Of a stretch of 64,000 nt of DNA, positions 1 to 8,820 are shown in pieces. This DNA is from an uncultured Eubacteriales bacterium (GTDB lineage Bacteria > Bacillota > Clostridia > Lachnospirales > Bianqueaceae). Location of the stretch: the NCBI GenBank assembly GCA_900315265.1, contig OMYN01000012.1, positions 1 to 64,000 on the forward strand. Reading direction: 5' to 3'. Each line of letters starts with the position of its first letter. Position 1 is the first letter of the stretch. The notes under the pieces were generated by a model. It worked only from the letters and a program-made list of their open reading frames with translations, ran no database searches and was not told the DNA's origin. The position numbers were made by a program, and so were the translations under genes.

Positions 1-1
1 G

Positions 2-310
2 CGGAGAGAGTTCGCCATGCTGCGCTCCATCGGACTCGGGAACAATGGCTTCCGGAGAATGATGAATTATGAGTGCATCATCTATGGCGTCAAGGGCCTC
101 GTCTGGGGTCTCCCGGCCGCCATCGGCATAACGTGGGTCATCTGGAAGGTTACGAATCAGGCGTTTGAGAGCAGCTTCTATGTTCCGTGGTACTGCATCG
201 CCATTGCCGTCGGCAGCGTGTTTCTGGTCGTGTTTGTCACGATGCTGTATGCCATGGATAAGATCAGAAAGGATAATACGATCGACGCGCTGAAGAATGA
301 GAATATGTGA
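2..310 (+). CDS. FtsX-like ABC transporter permease, C-terminal fragment
   Basis: The frame is open from the first bases of the window, so the gene starts upstream and only about 102 C-terminal residues are seen. The ATG at 17 is an internal Met. The sequence REFAMLRSIG is the conserved cytoplasmic segment before the third membrane helix of FtsX/MacB permeases. Two hydrophobic segments follow (roughly GLVWGLPAAIGITWVIW and CIAIAVGSVFLVVFVTML), and the tail ends DALKNENM, typical of this family's C-terminus. Such permeases pair with an ATPase for peptide or drug export, or act mechanically on the envelope. The partner gene would lie to the left. A hairpin follows 44 bp after the stop. Confidence 0.85.
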   Translation, partial: RREFAMLRSIGLGNNGFRRMMNYECIIYGVKGLVWGLPAAIGITWVIWKVTNQAFESSFYVPWYCIAIAVGSVFLVVFVTMLYAMDKIRKDNTIDALKNENM

Positions 311-353
311 GGTAAGGCTATTGCCGTTTTCATTACAATCTCCCGCGCAAAAG

Positions 354-380
354 GAGCAGGGTACGAAATGTGCCCTGCTC
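354..380 (+). terminator. Hairpin after the permease gene
   Basis: An 11-bp stem (354-364 with 370-380, one G-U pair) encloses a GAAAT loop. There is no clear T tract, so termination is plausible but not certain. The remaining bases up to about 700 hold no convincing gene. Confidence 0.5.
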
Positions 381-539
381 TGAATCTTCCTATGGTTAAA
401 CAGATTATTCGAAGCTTAACACCCTGACCAAACCATGTGTTTATCTCTTTATGATGAAAGGCTTCGATAATGTAATCTGCGAGTTCCCCCGTTCTACTCT
501 CTTTTAAGAATCGGAAAGGGAGTCCTTTACTAAATGATT

Positions 540-584
540 AATGTCCTCGAAACTCTACGGTAGTTTCCAAAATGTCCTCGAAAC
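540..584. repeat. Two direct copies of AATGTCCTCGAAAC
   Basis: The 14-mer occurs at 540-553 and 571-584, 31 bp apart (about three helical turns). A small inverted repeat (GAAACT 549-554, AGTTTC 562-567) sits between. This lies in the 400-bp gene-free stretch between the permease and the defence-like operon. It may be a protein-binding site or the scar of a lost insertion. Nothing else in 381-705 is recognisable. Confidence 0.45.
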
Positions 585-705
585 ACCATATAAAAGCAGC
601 GATAGGTTCCAATCTGTCGCTCCCAAATAAGACGCTGGAAGCATTTGCGGCGGGCTAATAAGGAAGTAATCAATAGCCGGAATATTAGTGTTGCAAAGGC
701 AAGGA

Positions 706-743
706 ACAGGCCCGGAAAAGCCGAATGGCTTTTCCGGGCCTGT
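706..743. terminator. Perfect 17-bp hairpin ending the minus-strand defence operon
   Basis: Bases 706-722 and 727-743 are exact inverted copies with a 4-base loop (GAAT). The AAAAG/CTTTT in the stem and the position 38 bp past the stop codon at 781 suggest a terminator for the minus-strand operon, possibly acting in both directions. Confidence 0.7.
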
Positions 744-780
744 CTGTGTCCACGCAGTTCTATCAGATGTGTTTAGAAAA

Positions 781-3528
781 CTAATCATATTCATGATTCT
801 CTCGCTCCGCGACAAAACGCACGAGATAATTGTTGTCAGATCTCCCTTTATTGACGATTTGTTTCACATAAGCATCGTCATCAGCTTGTATCTGCCGAAG
901 CCTAGTTAAGATTGCAATCTTTTCTGCCTGAGATCCTGTGTTCATTATTTGTGATAAGTGAATCAGGGCAAGATGTTTCGTGCATTTAAAACAAGTCAAT
1001 TCAATTAGACACTTTGTTGCGTGATATTTGATATCTCGTTCCTTGTGTTTTGACATCAGTATGCTGTAGTACAAAAAGGCGATAAGAAGATTATCATCCC
1101 CAATCTGAGTTCTGGCGTCGTCGAGAAAAACTACAATGATCCGCAAAAACTGGATAATAGTGTAAGAATCATTAGCGCCTATCGAATAGAGCGTTTCAAC
1201 TAACAAGTCGCGTTTTGATTCAAAGAAAACACTAAGGAATAGATTGTATTGGAACGACAGAACAATATCTGTATCTTTAGAGAAAAAGCCCATTTCGCTT
1301 CCAACAGAGAATGTAGAAATGTTTTCTGCCATTTGGTCGCTTACAACATCCCAATCTTTTTTCTGTCCACAATTAGAAAAGTATAGCAGTTGTAAGAGTC
1401 TAACCGCTGAAAGTTTTGCACTGATAGTTTGTTTTTCTGCTGCCAGTGTTTCTATCGCCACATTCACTATGCTATCGAGCAACTCTGTATCGGGGAAAAC
1501 CTTACCATTCTTAATAATATTGTAGACTACATCAAGGCTTTCATAGGCATATCCAGAATATGTTCCATTCGCTCCCTGCGTTTTGCTGCGTGCCTTTGCT
1601 TCCTCCAAATACGACTTGATGTGCTCAGAAAAGTCTTGATCTCGTTGTGCTGACATTTCCAACATGAATGTATGCTTATAAAAACTAGGATACTTTTCCG
1701 CTATTACTGCCTCAAGGTCTTCGTATGACACCTCAGCAGTTTTGCAAAACCGGATAACTGCCGAAGAATAATATTGATCGAAGAGTTGTTCGTTTTCTGT
1801 CGATGTAACATCAAGTAGTATTTGTTTTATCTTGAACTGATCCTCTTGGGCAAATTTTTCAAAATCAATACTACTAAGCACCTTAAAACAATCCATATAA
1901 AAGCGCTTCAACCCATAATGAAACACCTCACATATAAAGGCAACGATATCCTTGCCATCTATACGGTGAGTGTTTTGCCGGAAAAAATCAAAAATATAAA
2001 CATTGGTATTGTAAACACGTTTATCGTCTTGAACCCACTTCATGGCGTATTCTATCAATTCGCTATAAACAGCGGAATACGCTGTATCGCTCATATAATA
2101 TCCAAGCCGGCTAGCCAGAAGATATTTAGACATCATTTGATGAAGAGGGTCTGACATATTATTGATACGATCCATAATAGCATCAATATCCTGACCATTG
2201 AGAATATCTATGGATTGATTATATGTCCTGATTACCGCATCAAGTTTCTTCACGTCTCGGTTGGTTATAAGATACTTAGTGTATTCGACAAGCAAATCGT
2301 GATCTTCATAAAGAGTACAGAGCATCGAGTAAATTGAAATAAGCCTGTCGCGAGTTATCTCTGTTTGAACAATAGATCCGTGTATTTCAGCAATACAAAA
2401 AGCATTTGCGAGCGGAGAAAAAATCTGATCCAATCCACCATAATTTGTGGTGTAGGGAGAAATGCTTAGTTGAGAATAATACTTTTTGGCTATCTCCTCC
2501 TGCATGTTTTCGACTTGTCTATCTAAGTATGGGAAATAAACCGGCTCGCCACTCGTATCAATCAGTTTTTGCCCCGGATTTTCAAGAGTAATTGTGCTAC
2601 TTCTTTCGTCAATGCGTCCTTGGACATGTCTGATATCGATTGCGATGTCGTTTGCAATCCACGTTGGAATACTTTGCTTCTCCATCGCAGAAGAAACAGA
2701 TTGCTGAAGCAACGCAAGGCATTCATCATACTTAGTGAGATAGTAGCATTTTTGAGCCTGATAGCGCAGTTGCAAAACTTCGCATATTTCCCCGTTATTC
2801 TCTTTGAGCACTTCGTTGCATATGCTATCGATAATAGTCTCATCAAAGGGCTTTTGAAAAATTACGATTTGTAGATGCTCGGACAGTAATCTTTCGAGCG
2901 ATGTTTCTTCATCCTCTTTCTTAAGCGGGTTCACCGGAAGAATATTATTTGTGAGCACACGTGCAACATGCGGGTATTTTGAAAAACTCGTGGCCGGCAG
3001 CGAATATGTCTCAGTGTTTAGTGCTTTAGTATTTATGGGATCGACTTCGCTCTTTTCGGTTGAAAATAGTTCTTCCTTCTTCTTATATACCGCAATAACA
3101 TCCTGCATCACACTATCGTATGCTTTGGAAACGATATCAGAAAACTCGTGTACAACAAAATACTTTTGTGAGAGCAATTTTCTGACTTCTTCCTGCATGG
3201 GAGTTGGCTCTTTCTTGTTCTCATCACAAAAAAGATAGAGCAATCTTAAGCGCTTGTCTTTTGCCCTTTTTTCTTCACTTAAGACGGCAGGAGGAACCCC
3301 ATCCTCGTTGTCGACAAGAAAGATACAAAGATTTGAATTGTCAACATACTCCAAATAAGCGCTCTGCGTATCTTCGCTACTGGCTGGATCTGTTTCAAAA
3401 ACATATGTTTCTACCAAGCCCGTTACTTCTAACAGCTTCTGCAGCGATTTCCTTGCAATTGTGTATTTTCCGCCGCATTTTGAGCTGATAAATACTCTCA
3501 GCTTGTGTTCAATGCCAGAATAACTCAT
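781..3528 (-). CDS. DUF4062-like N-terminal domain protein with helical/HEAT-like body
   Basis: A 915-residue protein of unknown function. Residues about 8-115 (LRVFISSKCGG, then ETDPASSEDTQSAYLEYVDNSNLCIFLVDN) have the pattern of DUF4062/TIR-like alpha-beta domains, in which a beta strand ending FISS precedes helices. This is a family guess from motif shape. The remainder looks all-helical, and the last 60 residues (ILTRLRQIQADDDAYVKQIV) resemble a HEAT repeat. DUF4062-type domains occur in NLR-like and other defence proteins, but no NTPase motif is visible here. It is the last gene of the minus-strand operon, 42 bp after the 282-residue gene. The stretch is visibly A+T-richer than the core genes, consistent with transfer. 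Confidence 0.8.
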   Translation of the reverse strand: MSYSGIEHKLRVFISSKCGGKYTIARKSLQKLLEVTGLVETYVFETDPASSEDTQSAYLEYVDNSNLCIFLVDNEDGVPPAVLSEEKRAKDKRLRLLYLFCDENKKEPTPMQEEVRKLLSQKYFVVHEFSDIVSKAYDSVMQDVIAVYKKKEELFSTEKSEVDPINTKALNTETYSLPATSFSKYPHVARVLTNNILPVNPLKKEDEETSLERLLSEHLQIVIFQKPFDETIIDSICNEVLKENNGEICEVLQLRYQAQKCYYLTKYDECLALLQQSVSSAMEKQSIPTWIANDIAIDIRHVQGRIDERSSTITLENPGQKLIDTSGEPVYFPYLDRQVENMQEEIAKKYYSQLSISPYTTNYGGLDQIFSPLANAFCIAEIHGSIVQTEITRDRLISIYSMLCTLYEDHDLLVEYTKYLITNRDVKKLDAVIRTYNQSIDILNGQDIDAIMDRINNMSDPLHQMMSKYLLASRLGYYMSDTAYSAVYSELIEYAMKWVQDDKRVYNTNVYIFDFFRQNTHRIDGKDIVAFICEVFHYGLKRFYMDCFKVLSSIDFEKFAQEDQFKIKQILLDVTSTENEQLFDQYYSSAVIRFCKTAEVSYEDLEAVIAEKYPSFYKHTFMLEMSAQRDQDFSEHIKSYLEEAKARSKTQGANGTYSGYAYESLDVVYNIIKNGKVFPDTELLDSIVNVAIETLAAEKQTISAKLSAVRLLQLLYFSNCGQKKDWDVVSDQMAENISTFSVGSEMGFFSKDTDIVLSFQYNLFLSVFFESKRDLLVETLYSIGANDSYTIIQFLRIIVVFLDDARTQIGDDNLLIAFLYYSILMSKHKERDIKYHATKCLIELTCFKCTKHLALIHLSQIMNTGSQAEKIAILTRLRQIQADDDAYVKQIVNKGRSDNNYLVRFVAERENHEYD

Positions 3529-3570
3529 AATAAACCTCTTTCTCTCATGTGATGCCAGGCCGATACCTTC

Positions 3571-4419
3571 TCACTCAAACTCCATAAGTGTATTATCATG
3601 CAAATACTTCATACAGCTCTCATCAATTAGATCAATGTTTCTCTTGAAAAATGCAGTTACAAACGGAGCGACCCAGTACTGAGATCCATCTGGCGGAGTC
3701 ATGTTGCAATCAAGACAGTCCACATAGTCTGTTGACATGATGGATAGTGGCGCACAAAGGGTAAGCAGAAACAGAAACGTGATCGTAATAGAACGCATAT
3801 CCGTCATTAACGACTGTAATTGCTTTTGCAGGGTTTTCCCTTGATAAGTGTTAACATTCCGATTATAGAAAGCTAACCCATTGCTATGTACATAGTCGTT
3901 TAACCTTTTGTTGAGAGTGTCGAAATAAGACTTCAAATTGTATTTCTGCACAGCATTTCTTACTCGGGAGGATTGCCCTATAGCCTGTAGGACAGTCCCA
4001 ATATGCAAGTCATCAAGGTTATTATTGATCCACCGCTCAATATTTGCCTCCATTTGATCAGTCTCTTGCGATTTGCCATCTAGCTTATTGCACGAATCGT
4101 AAACCACAATATACAGATAGAAGAACAAATCATCTCGATACTTTCGCGTCAATGAGTAGGCGTCCGCTATGCAACCCGATTCACAGCAGGAGATTATGCT
4201 GCCTGCCGTGAGCTCAAAGGCAGTTGAAACCATTTGCAGGGAAAACGTGTATTTACCGCAAAGAACAAAATCGCGGCCAAAAGACAGAAAGCCAAAATCA
4301 CTCAGGAATTTTTCGACAGCGTGCATTTCAGCAATTATCTTTTGGCATTCCAGATCCTGAGCTATCATTTCCTGATTCAGTTGGCGAATTGAACTTCCGC
4401 CATATTCATGGAAATCCAT
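3571..4419 (-). CDS. Uncharacterised 282-residue protein, possible HEPN-like motif and membrane segment
   Basis: No family is recognised with certainty. The N-terminal half is helical and cysteine-containing (SIISCCESGCIADAYSLTRKYRDDL). Residues 172-178 read RLNDYVH, an R-x5-H spacing as in HEPN nucleases, though the residue after Arg is not the usual polar one. A hydrophobic stretch at about 211-229 (ITITFLFLLTLCAPLSIMS) could be a membrane helix or a buried one. It lies 6 bp after the 114-residue gene and 42 bp before the DUF4062-like gene, so it is surely co-transcribed. A toxin or sensor role in phage defence is an inference from context only. Confidence 0.75.
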   Translation of the reverse strand: MDFHEYGGSSIRQLNQEMIAQDLECQKIIAEMHAVEKFLSDFGFLSFGRDFVLCGKYTFSLQMVSTAFELTAGSIISCCESGCIADAYSLTRKYRDDLFFYLYIVVYDSCNKLDGKSQETDQMEANIERWINNNLDDLHIGTVLQAIGQSSRVRNAVQKYNLKSYFDTLNKRLNDYVHSNGLAFYNRNVNTYQGKTLQKQLQSLMTDMRSITITFLFLLTLCAPLSIMSTDYVDCLDCNMTPPDGSQYWVAPFVTAFFKRNIDLIDESCMKYLHDNTLMEFE

Positions 4420-4425
4420 AGACAG

Positions 4426-4770
4426 TTACTCCTGCGGCATGATTGTAGATTCTATAAATGCTGCTTCATCAGTCGATAGTTGTTCCTGTGTTTTAATGCC
4501 CTTTTGAAGCAATATGGAGATTCCCTTCAGCCGCAGAAAGCTCTCGGCATTCAAATACGCCTGCTGCACGGTAGTGGGCATGGAGGGATGACCGGTGTTC
4601 CACGTGAGCGTTTCGATAAGGTATTTACCGGTCAGTTCGTTGATGTGCTGCTGCATTTTGTCATACTGCTGAGTGCGATAGTATTCCCGCAGCTTTTTGA
4701 CTTCGTCAATCAGATCGGCGATCTCCTTGACGTCTTTATACTGTTCAAATGTGGTCAGGTAATCATTCAT
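4426..4770 (-). CDS. Small protein sharing its C-terminal tail with the neighbouring restriction enzyme
   Basis: A 114-residue, probably helical protein (a charged N-terminal helix around DLIDEVKKLREYYRTQQYDKM). Its last residues, STDEAAFIESTIMPQE, match the end of the upstream 1347-residue protein (TADEIAFIEATIKPME) at most positions. The two genes are only 6 bp apart but differ clearly in DNA sequence, so this is not a recent duplication. The shared tail suggests a common docking peptide or a split-off C-terminal domain. Function is otherwise unknown. Confidence 0.75.
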   Translation of the reverse strand: MNDYLTTFEQYKDVKEIADLIDEVKKLREYYRTQQYDKMQQHINELTGKYLIETLTWNTGHPSMPTTVQQAYLNAESFLRLKGISILLQKGIKTQEQLSTDEAAFIESTIMPQE

Positions 4771-4776
4771 TTCCTT

Positions 4777-7700
4777 TTACTCCATCGGCTTTATTGTTGC
4801 TTCGATAAAAGCGATCTCGTCGGCAGTCAGATTATATTTCGCATACAGTTCTTCATCCGTCCACGGCTTTGAGAAATCTTGGAGGGGAACAAATCTGTAG
4901 GTTTTATTTGGTAAGTGTTGCTCTATCCTGCACGCCAGAACCAGCATTCTAAAGGTTTTTGTTTTTAAATACGAGATGAAATTACGAGCCTCATTTTCAC
5001 TATCAAATGCGGCGTATAGATAGGTCTGAGAGCAAACGGAATCTTTTTCGCCATATTCCGGCCGCCCAACTATCTGGTGCGGGAAATCCTCTCCTGCACC
5101 ATATGCAGCAGGAATAAACACTTTATACTTATCCACGTCTTGAACATTTTTTATAATGTCAGATTTGCGCATGAATGCGGTTTTTCTTACGGCTCTATCA
5201 AGATAATACAGTTTTACATTGTGATCCGCTGCCTTGCTATCAAAAATAGTAAACGGATTCTTTTTACTTGTTGCGGGATTTGTCGGAATTCCAAACGGAG
5301 TATCACTGGAGATAATATCGGCAACACTTCCAGTACCGGGATCGACTTGATCAGAAATCTTTTTAACGAGATCTGCCAAACGGGAGTTCTGAATAAGGAT
5401 ATCATACTCGTCCAGCTTGCGCATAGTCGTGAGTTCCTGCCCGCTTTGGACCAGCTTATAGGCACAATCGCCTGAATATGCTGCGTTGTATAGATAGTAA
5501 CACAGTCCGCCTTTGATATTAACACTTGGAAAAAGATCGCGAAAATCAGAATGTACCACCATCTTCTGAATACCGCGGTTTTCCAACATATGTTTCCGGA
5601 AGTCTCCAAGTAGGTTCTCCCTTCCGGCCGTAAACCACTTAGACGGCATGATGAGCGTTGCATACTTGGGATTCATGGACTGGGCTGCCTCAACGTAATG
5701 TTGATAGATTGGAGCATCATTAGTGCCACCAGAACCGCCTTTCAACTGGTAAGGTGGATTGCCTACAACTACATCAAATTTCACTTTCTCATCTCCTTCC
5801 GCAACCGTATCGTGCAGCGTGATTGTGTTGAACGGCTTTGCCTGCATCAGCAGAGCCGCAATCTTTTCATAGTCGATCTTTTGATCCTCGCCCTTCACTT
5901 CCAAGAGGTCATAGGCGGTGAACTTGTCTGCGAGGCAGGCAACATTCAGGCCGAGAATCTCGTATACCATACGGGTGAATTCATAGGTGATCCCCGAGGT
6001 CGGGATCGTGCAAATGGAATTCCGAATGGCTGCATCATCAAATCCCAGCCTCTTCATCCGTTCATAAGCAGCAAGGGCAAATTCGCCTGCCTTTCCAGCA
6101 ATATCAAGAATCTTGTGCCCATTGTGCAGCGCATTGGCAAAACCCTCATCAGGGATCAACGCAATCATATCCTCGCAGATATTCTTCGGGGTGATGACCT
6201 CCGATTCGCCCAGCTTGCCGAATTTGCGAACTGCCACAGACGCCCGTTCAATGGGGTCAACAGTATCATCATGGGAGAGCTTGTTCAGATTGTGAATTTT
6301 ATAGTCCAAATCCCGCAAGATGAACTTGTTGATATTGCCCTGGATGGCTTCCAAGATGGGTTTGGAAATGCCGATGTTTCGAGCGATTCTGGCATTTTCC
6401 GGCGCATCCATTTTCGCAATAATCTCTTCGAGGGAAATCAGTGTATCCCGCGTCAGGAACGCAAAGAACAGAATACGCGCATAATATGACCGGAACTGCT
6501 TGATGGGATCTTTTTTGCTTTCGTTCTGTTCAGCGCCGTTCTCTCCACCGGAGCCTTGGCCATCTCCATGGCCTTCTCCGCTCCCAGCGCCAGTATCGCT
6601 GCCAGTGCCATCCTCCGGCGTATCCAGGTCGCTGCCTTCACCCTCTCCCTCATGTGCCTTGGCGGAGAAGCCCGCTTTCGAACCGAGCTCGTTTTCCTGC
6701 TCAATAGCAGCCCGGATCGCAGCAATGTCCATAAGAGACAAATCAACAGGAATCTCTGCCGTCTCTTCTGCCACGCCGCGCGTCTTGGAATATTCGCTGA
6801 CTGCGTGGAGGATATCGGATGCCTGCACCTGCTCCATTTTATCGCTGTTCATAACGATAATCGGGGATACACGAAGTTCCTCGCGGATACGGTCTTCCAG
6901 GCGACTGTTGCCGGCCTCATCCACGTTCACGTTGTAGATTTGCGACTTCTGCTCCTGCATACGGAACATTCTGTCCGGCATGAAGTCTACAAGCAGTGTC
7001 TGGGGCTTCATGTTGTATTTTATGACGTGGCCGGCGTCATCCACATACCTTTTGATGAATTGATTCTGCAAGCGGAATATAGCTTGGTCATATTCCTGCG
7101 GAGACGCTGTATCCTTCAGAAACAGCATGGTGTCCCACTGTTCCACCGTACTGCCGGTGAGCATACGATTGACTGTTAGTGTCAGAGTTTTCCGACCTGC
7201 TTCTTCGCATTCTTGGATCTTCCGTTTGACGTCTGCGGGGCTCCTATATGCATTAGGCTGTTCAACACCGGAGATATTGATGATCTCATATTCGCCAAGG
7301 TTTCTAAATGTATCTGCATGACTACGGATCAGCGTCTCCATGGCATCACAGGAAGCGCAATACGGCAAAACGCAGACGATATGGCGGCACATATTTCCGG
7401 TTTTGATCTTTTCATAGTCCAGGAAACCAAGAAGCTCATCATCGTCTTTGCTTCCGTCAATGACTGAAAGGAGATCCAGAATTTCCTGCTCAAAAACGAA
7501 TTGCTTGTGGCTTCCATCCTCTGATTTCTTGATGGATCTCGGCTTCAGCAGGGCAGAAAATGCAAAAGATTCGCCTCTATTGCGCAGCTCTTTCAGCCGC
7601 CGGCGAGAGGATTCATTTGGATTGAAAGCAAAACGGATCATCTGGGGGAATCCGTAATACGGGTTCTCCCATTCTTCTTTCTGCTCTGTTTCTGCTTTTG

Positions 7701-8820
7701 CATTATTCTCTTGGATCCATTGTTCCTGGTCTTTGACGATATCGGTGAACTGGTAAAAGGCAATAATGTCTTCTTTGGAAAACTCGCTGCCCATCAGAAT
7801 CCGGTAAGGCGTGCCGGAGAGATGAAGTCTGATTTTGGCGTCGAGGTATTTCATTTGTTCTGCGGCTTCTGCCGCTTCAACAAAATCGTCCGTGTCACTA
7901 CTATGCTGTTTACCAGCGGCGCGAAGAACCCGCCCGTACTTTTCGGCACGAGCACCAAAGTGCGTTTCGTCTACAATCAAGAGGTCTATCTCACGCCCAA
8001 AGATTTCACGATGCTTTTCTTTGATCGTCTCTCCCTGCAGGTCTTGAAGTGTCAGAAACACTACCACTTTTCTGTCCGTATCCAGCTCTTCTGCAATTGC
8101 ATTCTCATTTGAGAGAAGCTGTTCGCCTGTAAGAAAATCATAATCAGCAAACCTTACATGGCTCTCAACGGTCTTTTTCCATTCTTCTTTTACATCGGCC
8201 TTTGCAGATACGACAACCACGATGCTAGCACTGATTTCCGTAGCGCAGCACATGGAAGTAAAGGACTTGCCGAATCGCATAACGGCGTACATCAACAGAT
8301 TCGTTCTTCCGTTCTCAACCGCTGCTTTGAATTGTCGAATGGTTTTATCCTGGTTCGGACGAGGCGGATATGTTTCTGTGCGTTCATAAGTATAGGTTTC
8401 AGGTAAACCGGTTTCAGCGCTATAAAACTGATATTTGCCCGTGTTCTCATCGTAATCCCGTTGAATATCATCAACGGCCTCAGCCAAGTCGCGAGCGGAT
8501 GTATCCTTGAAAAACTCTCTGGAATAGTATACGCCTTGTGCTATATCCGAGGGGAGCAGTCTGGAGCGGTGTCGCTCACCCTCCAGAAAACTGTGTACGG
8601 CATAATCCCGGAAGTAAATATCGTCACTTACTTTCGCAATATGCTCATATTCCTTTTGTAGATTCGGAAAGTGCTCGCGCCACTCCTGCAGACGAACAGC
8701 CACCGGACGATACGTATCGCCGACCTTGAGGTAATTCGGAATGGTATTCGTCGTAAAGGCATAAATGTGCGGATCGACCCTGCCAATGATCAATTGGTCC
8801 AGCACAGATAAATCTCTCAT
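4777..8820 (-). CDS. GIY-YIG-like nuclease / SF2 helicase / Eco57I-type DNA methyltransferase fusion
   Basis: A single 1347-residue restriction-modification polypeptide. Residues about 15-85 (HIYAFTTN, YLKVGDTYRPVAVRLQEW, AVHSFLE) have the layout of T5orf172/GIY-YIG nucleases. A superfamily 2 helicase follows: Walker A-type MRFGKSFTS near 185, VDETH near 283, LSGTPYR, then RLQNQF. A Gly/Glu/Asp-rich linker spans about 713-767. The methyltransferase has motif I-like ILDIAGKAGEFALA near 903 and catalytic NPPY near 1022, i.e. N6-adenine methylation, with a C-terminal target-recognition-like part. It should cut or translocate on unmodified DNA and methylate self DNA. Its start overlaps the upstream gene by 4 bp (ATGA), implying coupled translation. 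Confidence 0.88.
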   Translation of the reverse strand: MRDLSVLDQLIIGRVDPHIYAFTTNTIPNYLKVGDTYRPVAVRLQEWREHFPNLQKEYEHIAKVSDDIYFRDYAVHSFLEGERHRSRLLPSDIAQGVYYSREFFKDTSARDLAEAVDDIQRDYDENTGKYQFYSAETGLPETYTYERTETYPPRPNQDKTIRQFKAAVENGRTNLLMYAVMRFGKSFTSMCCATEISASIVVVVSAKADVKEEWKKTVESHVRFADYDFLTGEQLLSNENAIAEELDTDRKVVVFLTLQDLQGETIKEKHREIFGREIDLLIVDETHFGARAEKYGRVLRAAGKQHSSDTDDFVEAAEAAEQMKYLDAKIRLHLSGTPYRILMGSEFSKEDIIAFYQFTDIVKDQEQWIQENNAKAETEQKEEWENPYYGFPQMIRFAFNPNESSRRRLKELRNRGESFAFSALLKPRSIKKSEDGSHKQFVFEQEILDLLSVIDGSKDDDELLGFLDYEKIKTGNMCRHIVCVLPYCASCDAMETLIRSHADTFRNLGEYEIINISGVEQPNAYRSPADVKRKIQECEEAGRKTLTLTVNRMLTGSTVEQWDTMLFLKDTASPQEYDQAIFRLQNQFIKRYVDDAGHVIKYNMKPQTLLVDFMPDRMFRMQEQKSQIYNVNVDEAGNSRLEDRIREELRVSPIIVMNSDKMEQVQASDILHAVSEYSKTRGVAEETAEIPVDLSLMDIAAIRAAIEQENELGSKAGFSAKAHEGEGEGSDLDTPEDGTGSDTGAGSGEGHGDGQGSGGENGAEQNESKKDPIKQFRSYYARILFFAFLTRDTLISLEEIIAKMDAPENARIARNIGISKPILEAIQGNINKFILRDLDYKIHNLNKLSHDDTVDPIERASVAVRKFGKLGESEVITPKNICEDMIALIPDEGFANALHNGHKILDIAGKAGEFALAAYERMKRLGFDDAAIRNSICTIPTSGITYEFTRMVYEILGLNVACLADKFTAYDLLEVKGEDQKIDYEKIAALLMQAKPFNTITLHDTVAEGDEKVKFDVVVGNPPYQLKGGSGGTNDAPIYQHYVEAAQSMNPKYATLIMPSKWFTAGRENLLGDFRKHMLENRGIQKMVVHSDFRDLFPSVNIKGGLCYYLYNAAYSGDCAYKLVQSGQELTTMRKLDEYDILIQNSRLADLVKKISDQVDPGTGSVADIISSDTPFGIPTNPATSKKNPFTIFDSKAADHNVKLYYLDRAVRKTAFMRKSDIIKNVQDVDKYKVFIPAAYGAGEDFPHQIVGRPEYGEKDSVCSQTYLYAAFDSENEARNFISYLKTKTFRMLVLACRIEQHLPNKTYRFVPLQDFSKPWTDEELYAKYNLTADEIAFIEATIKPME

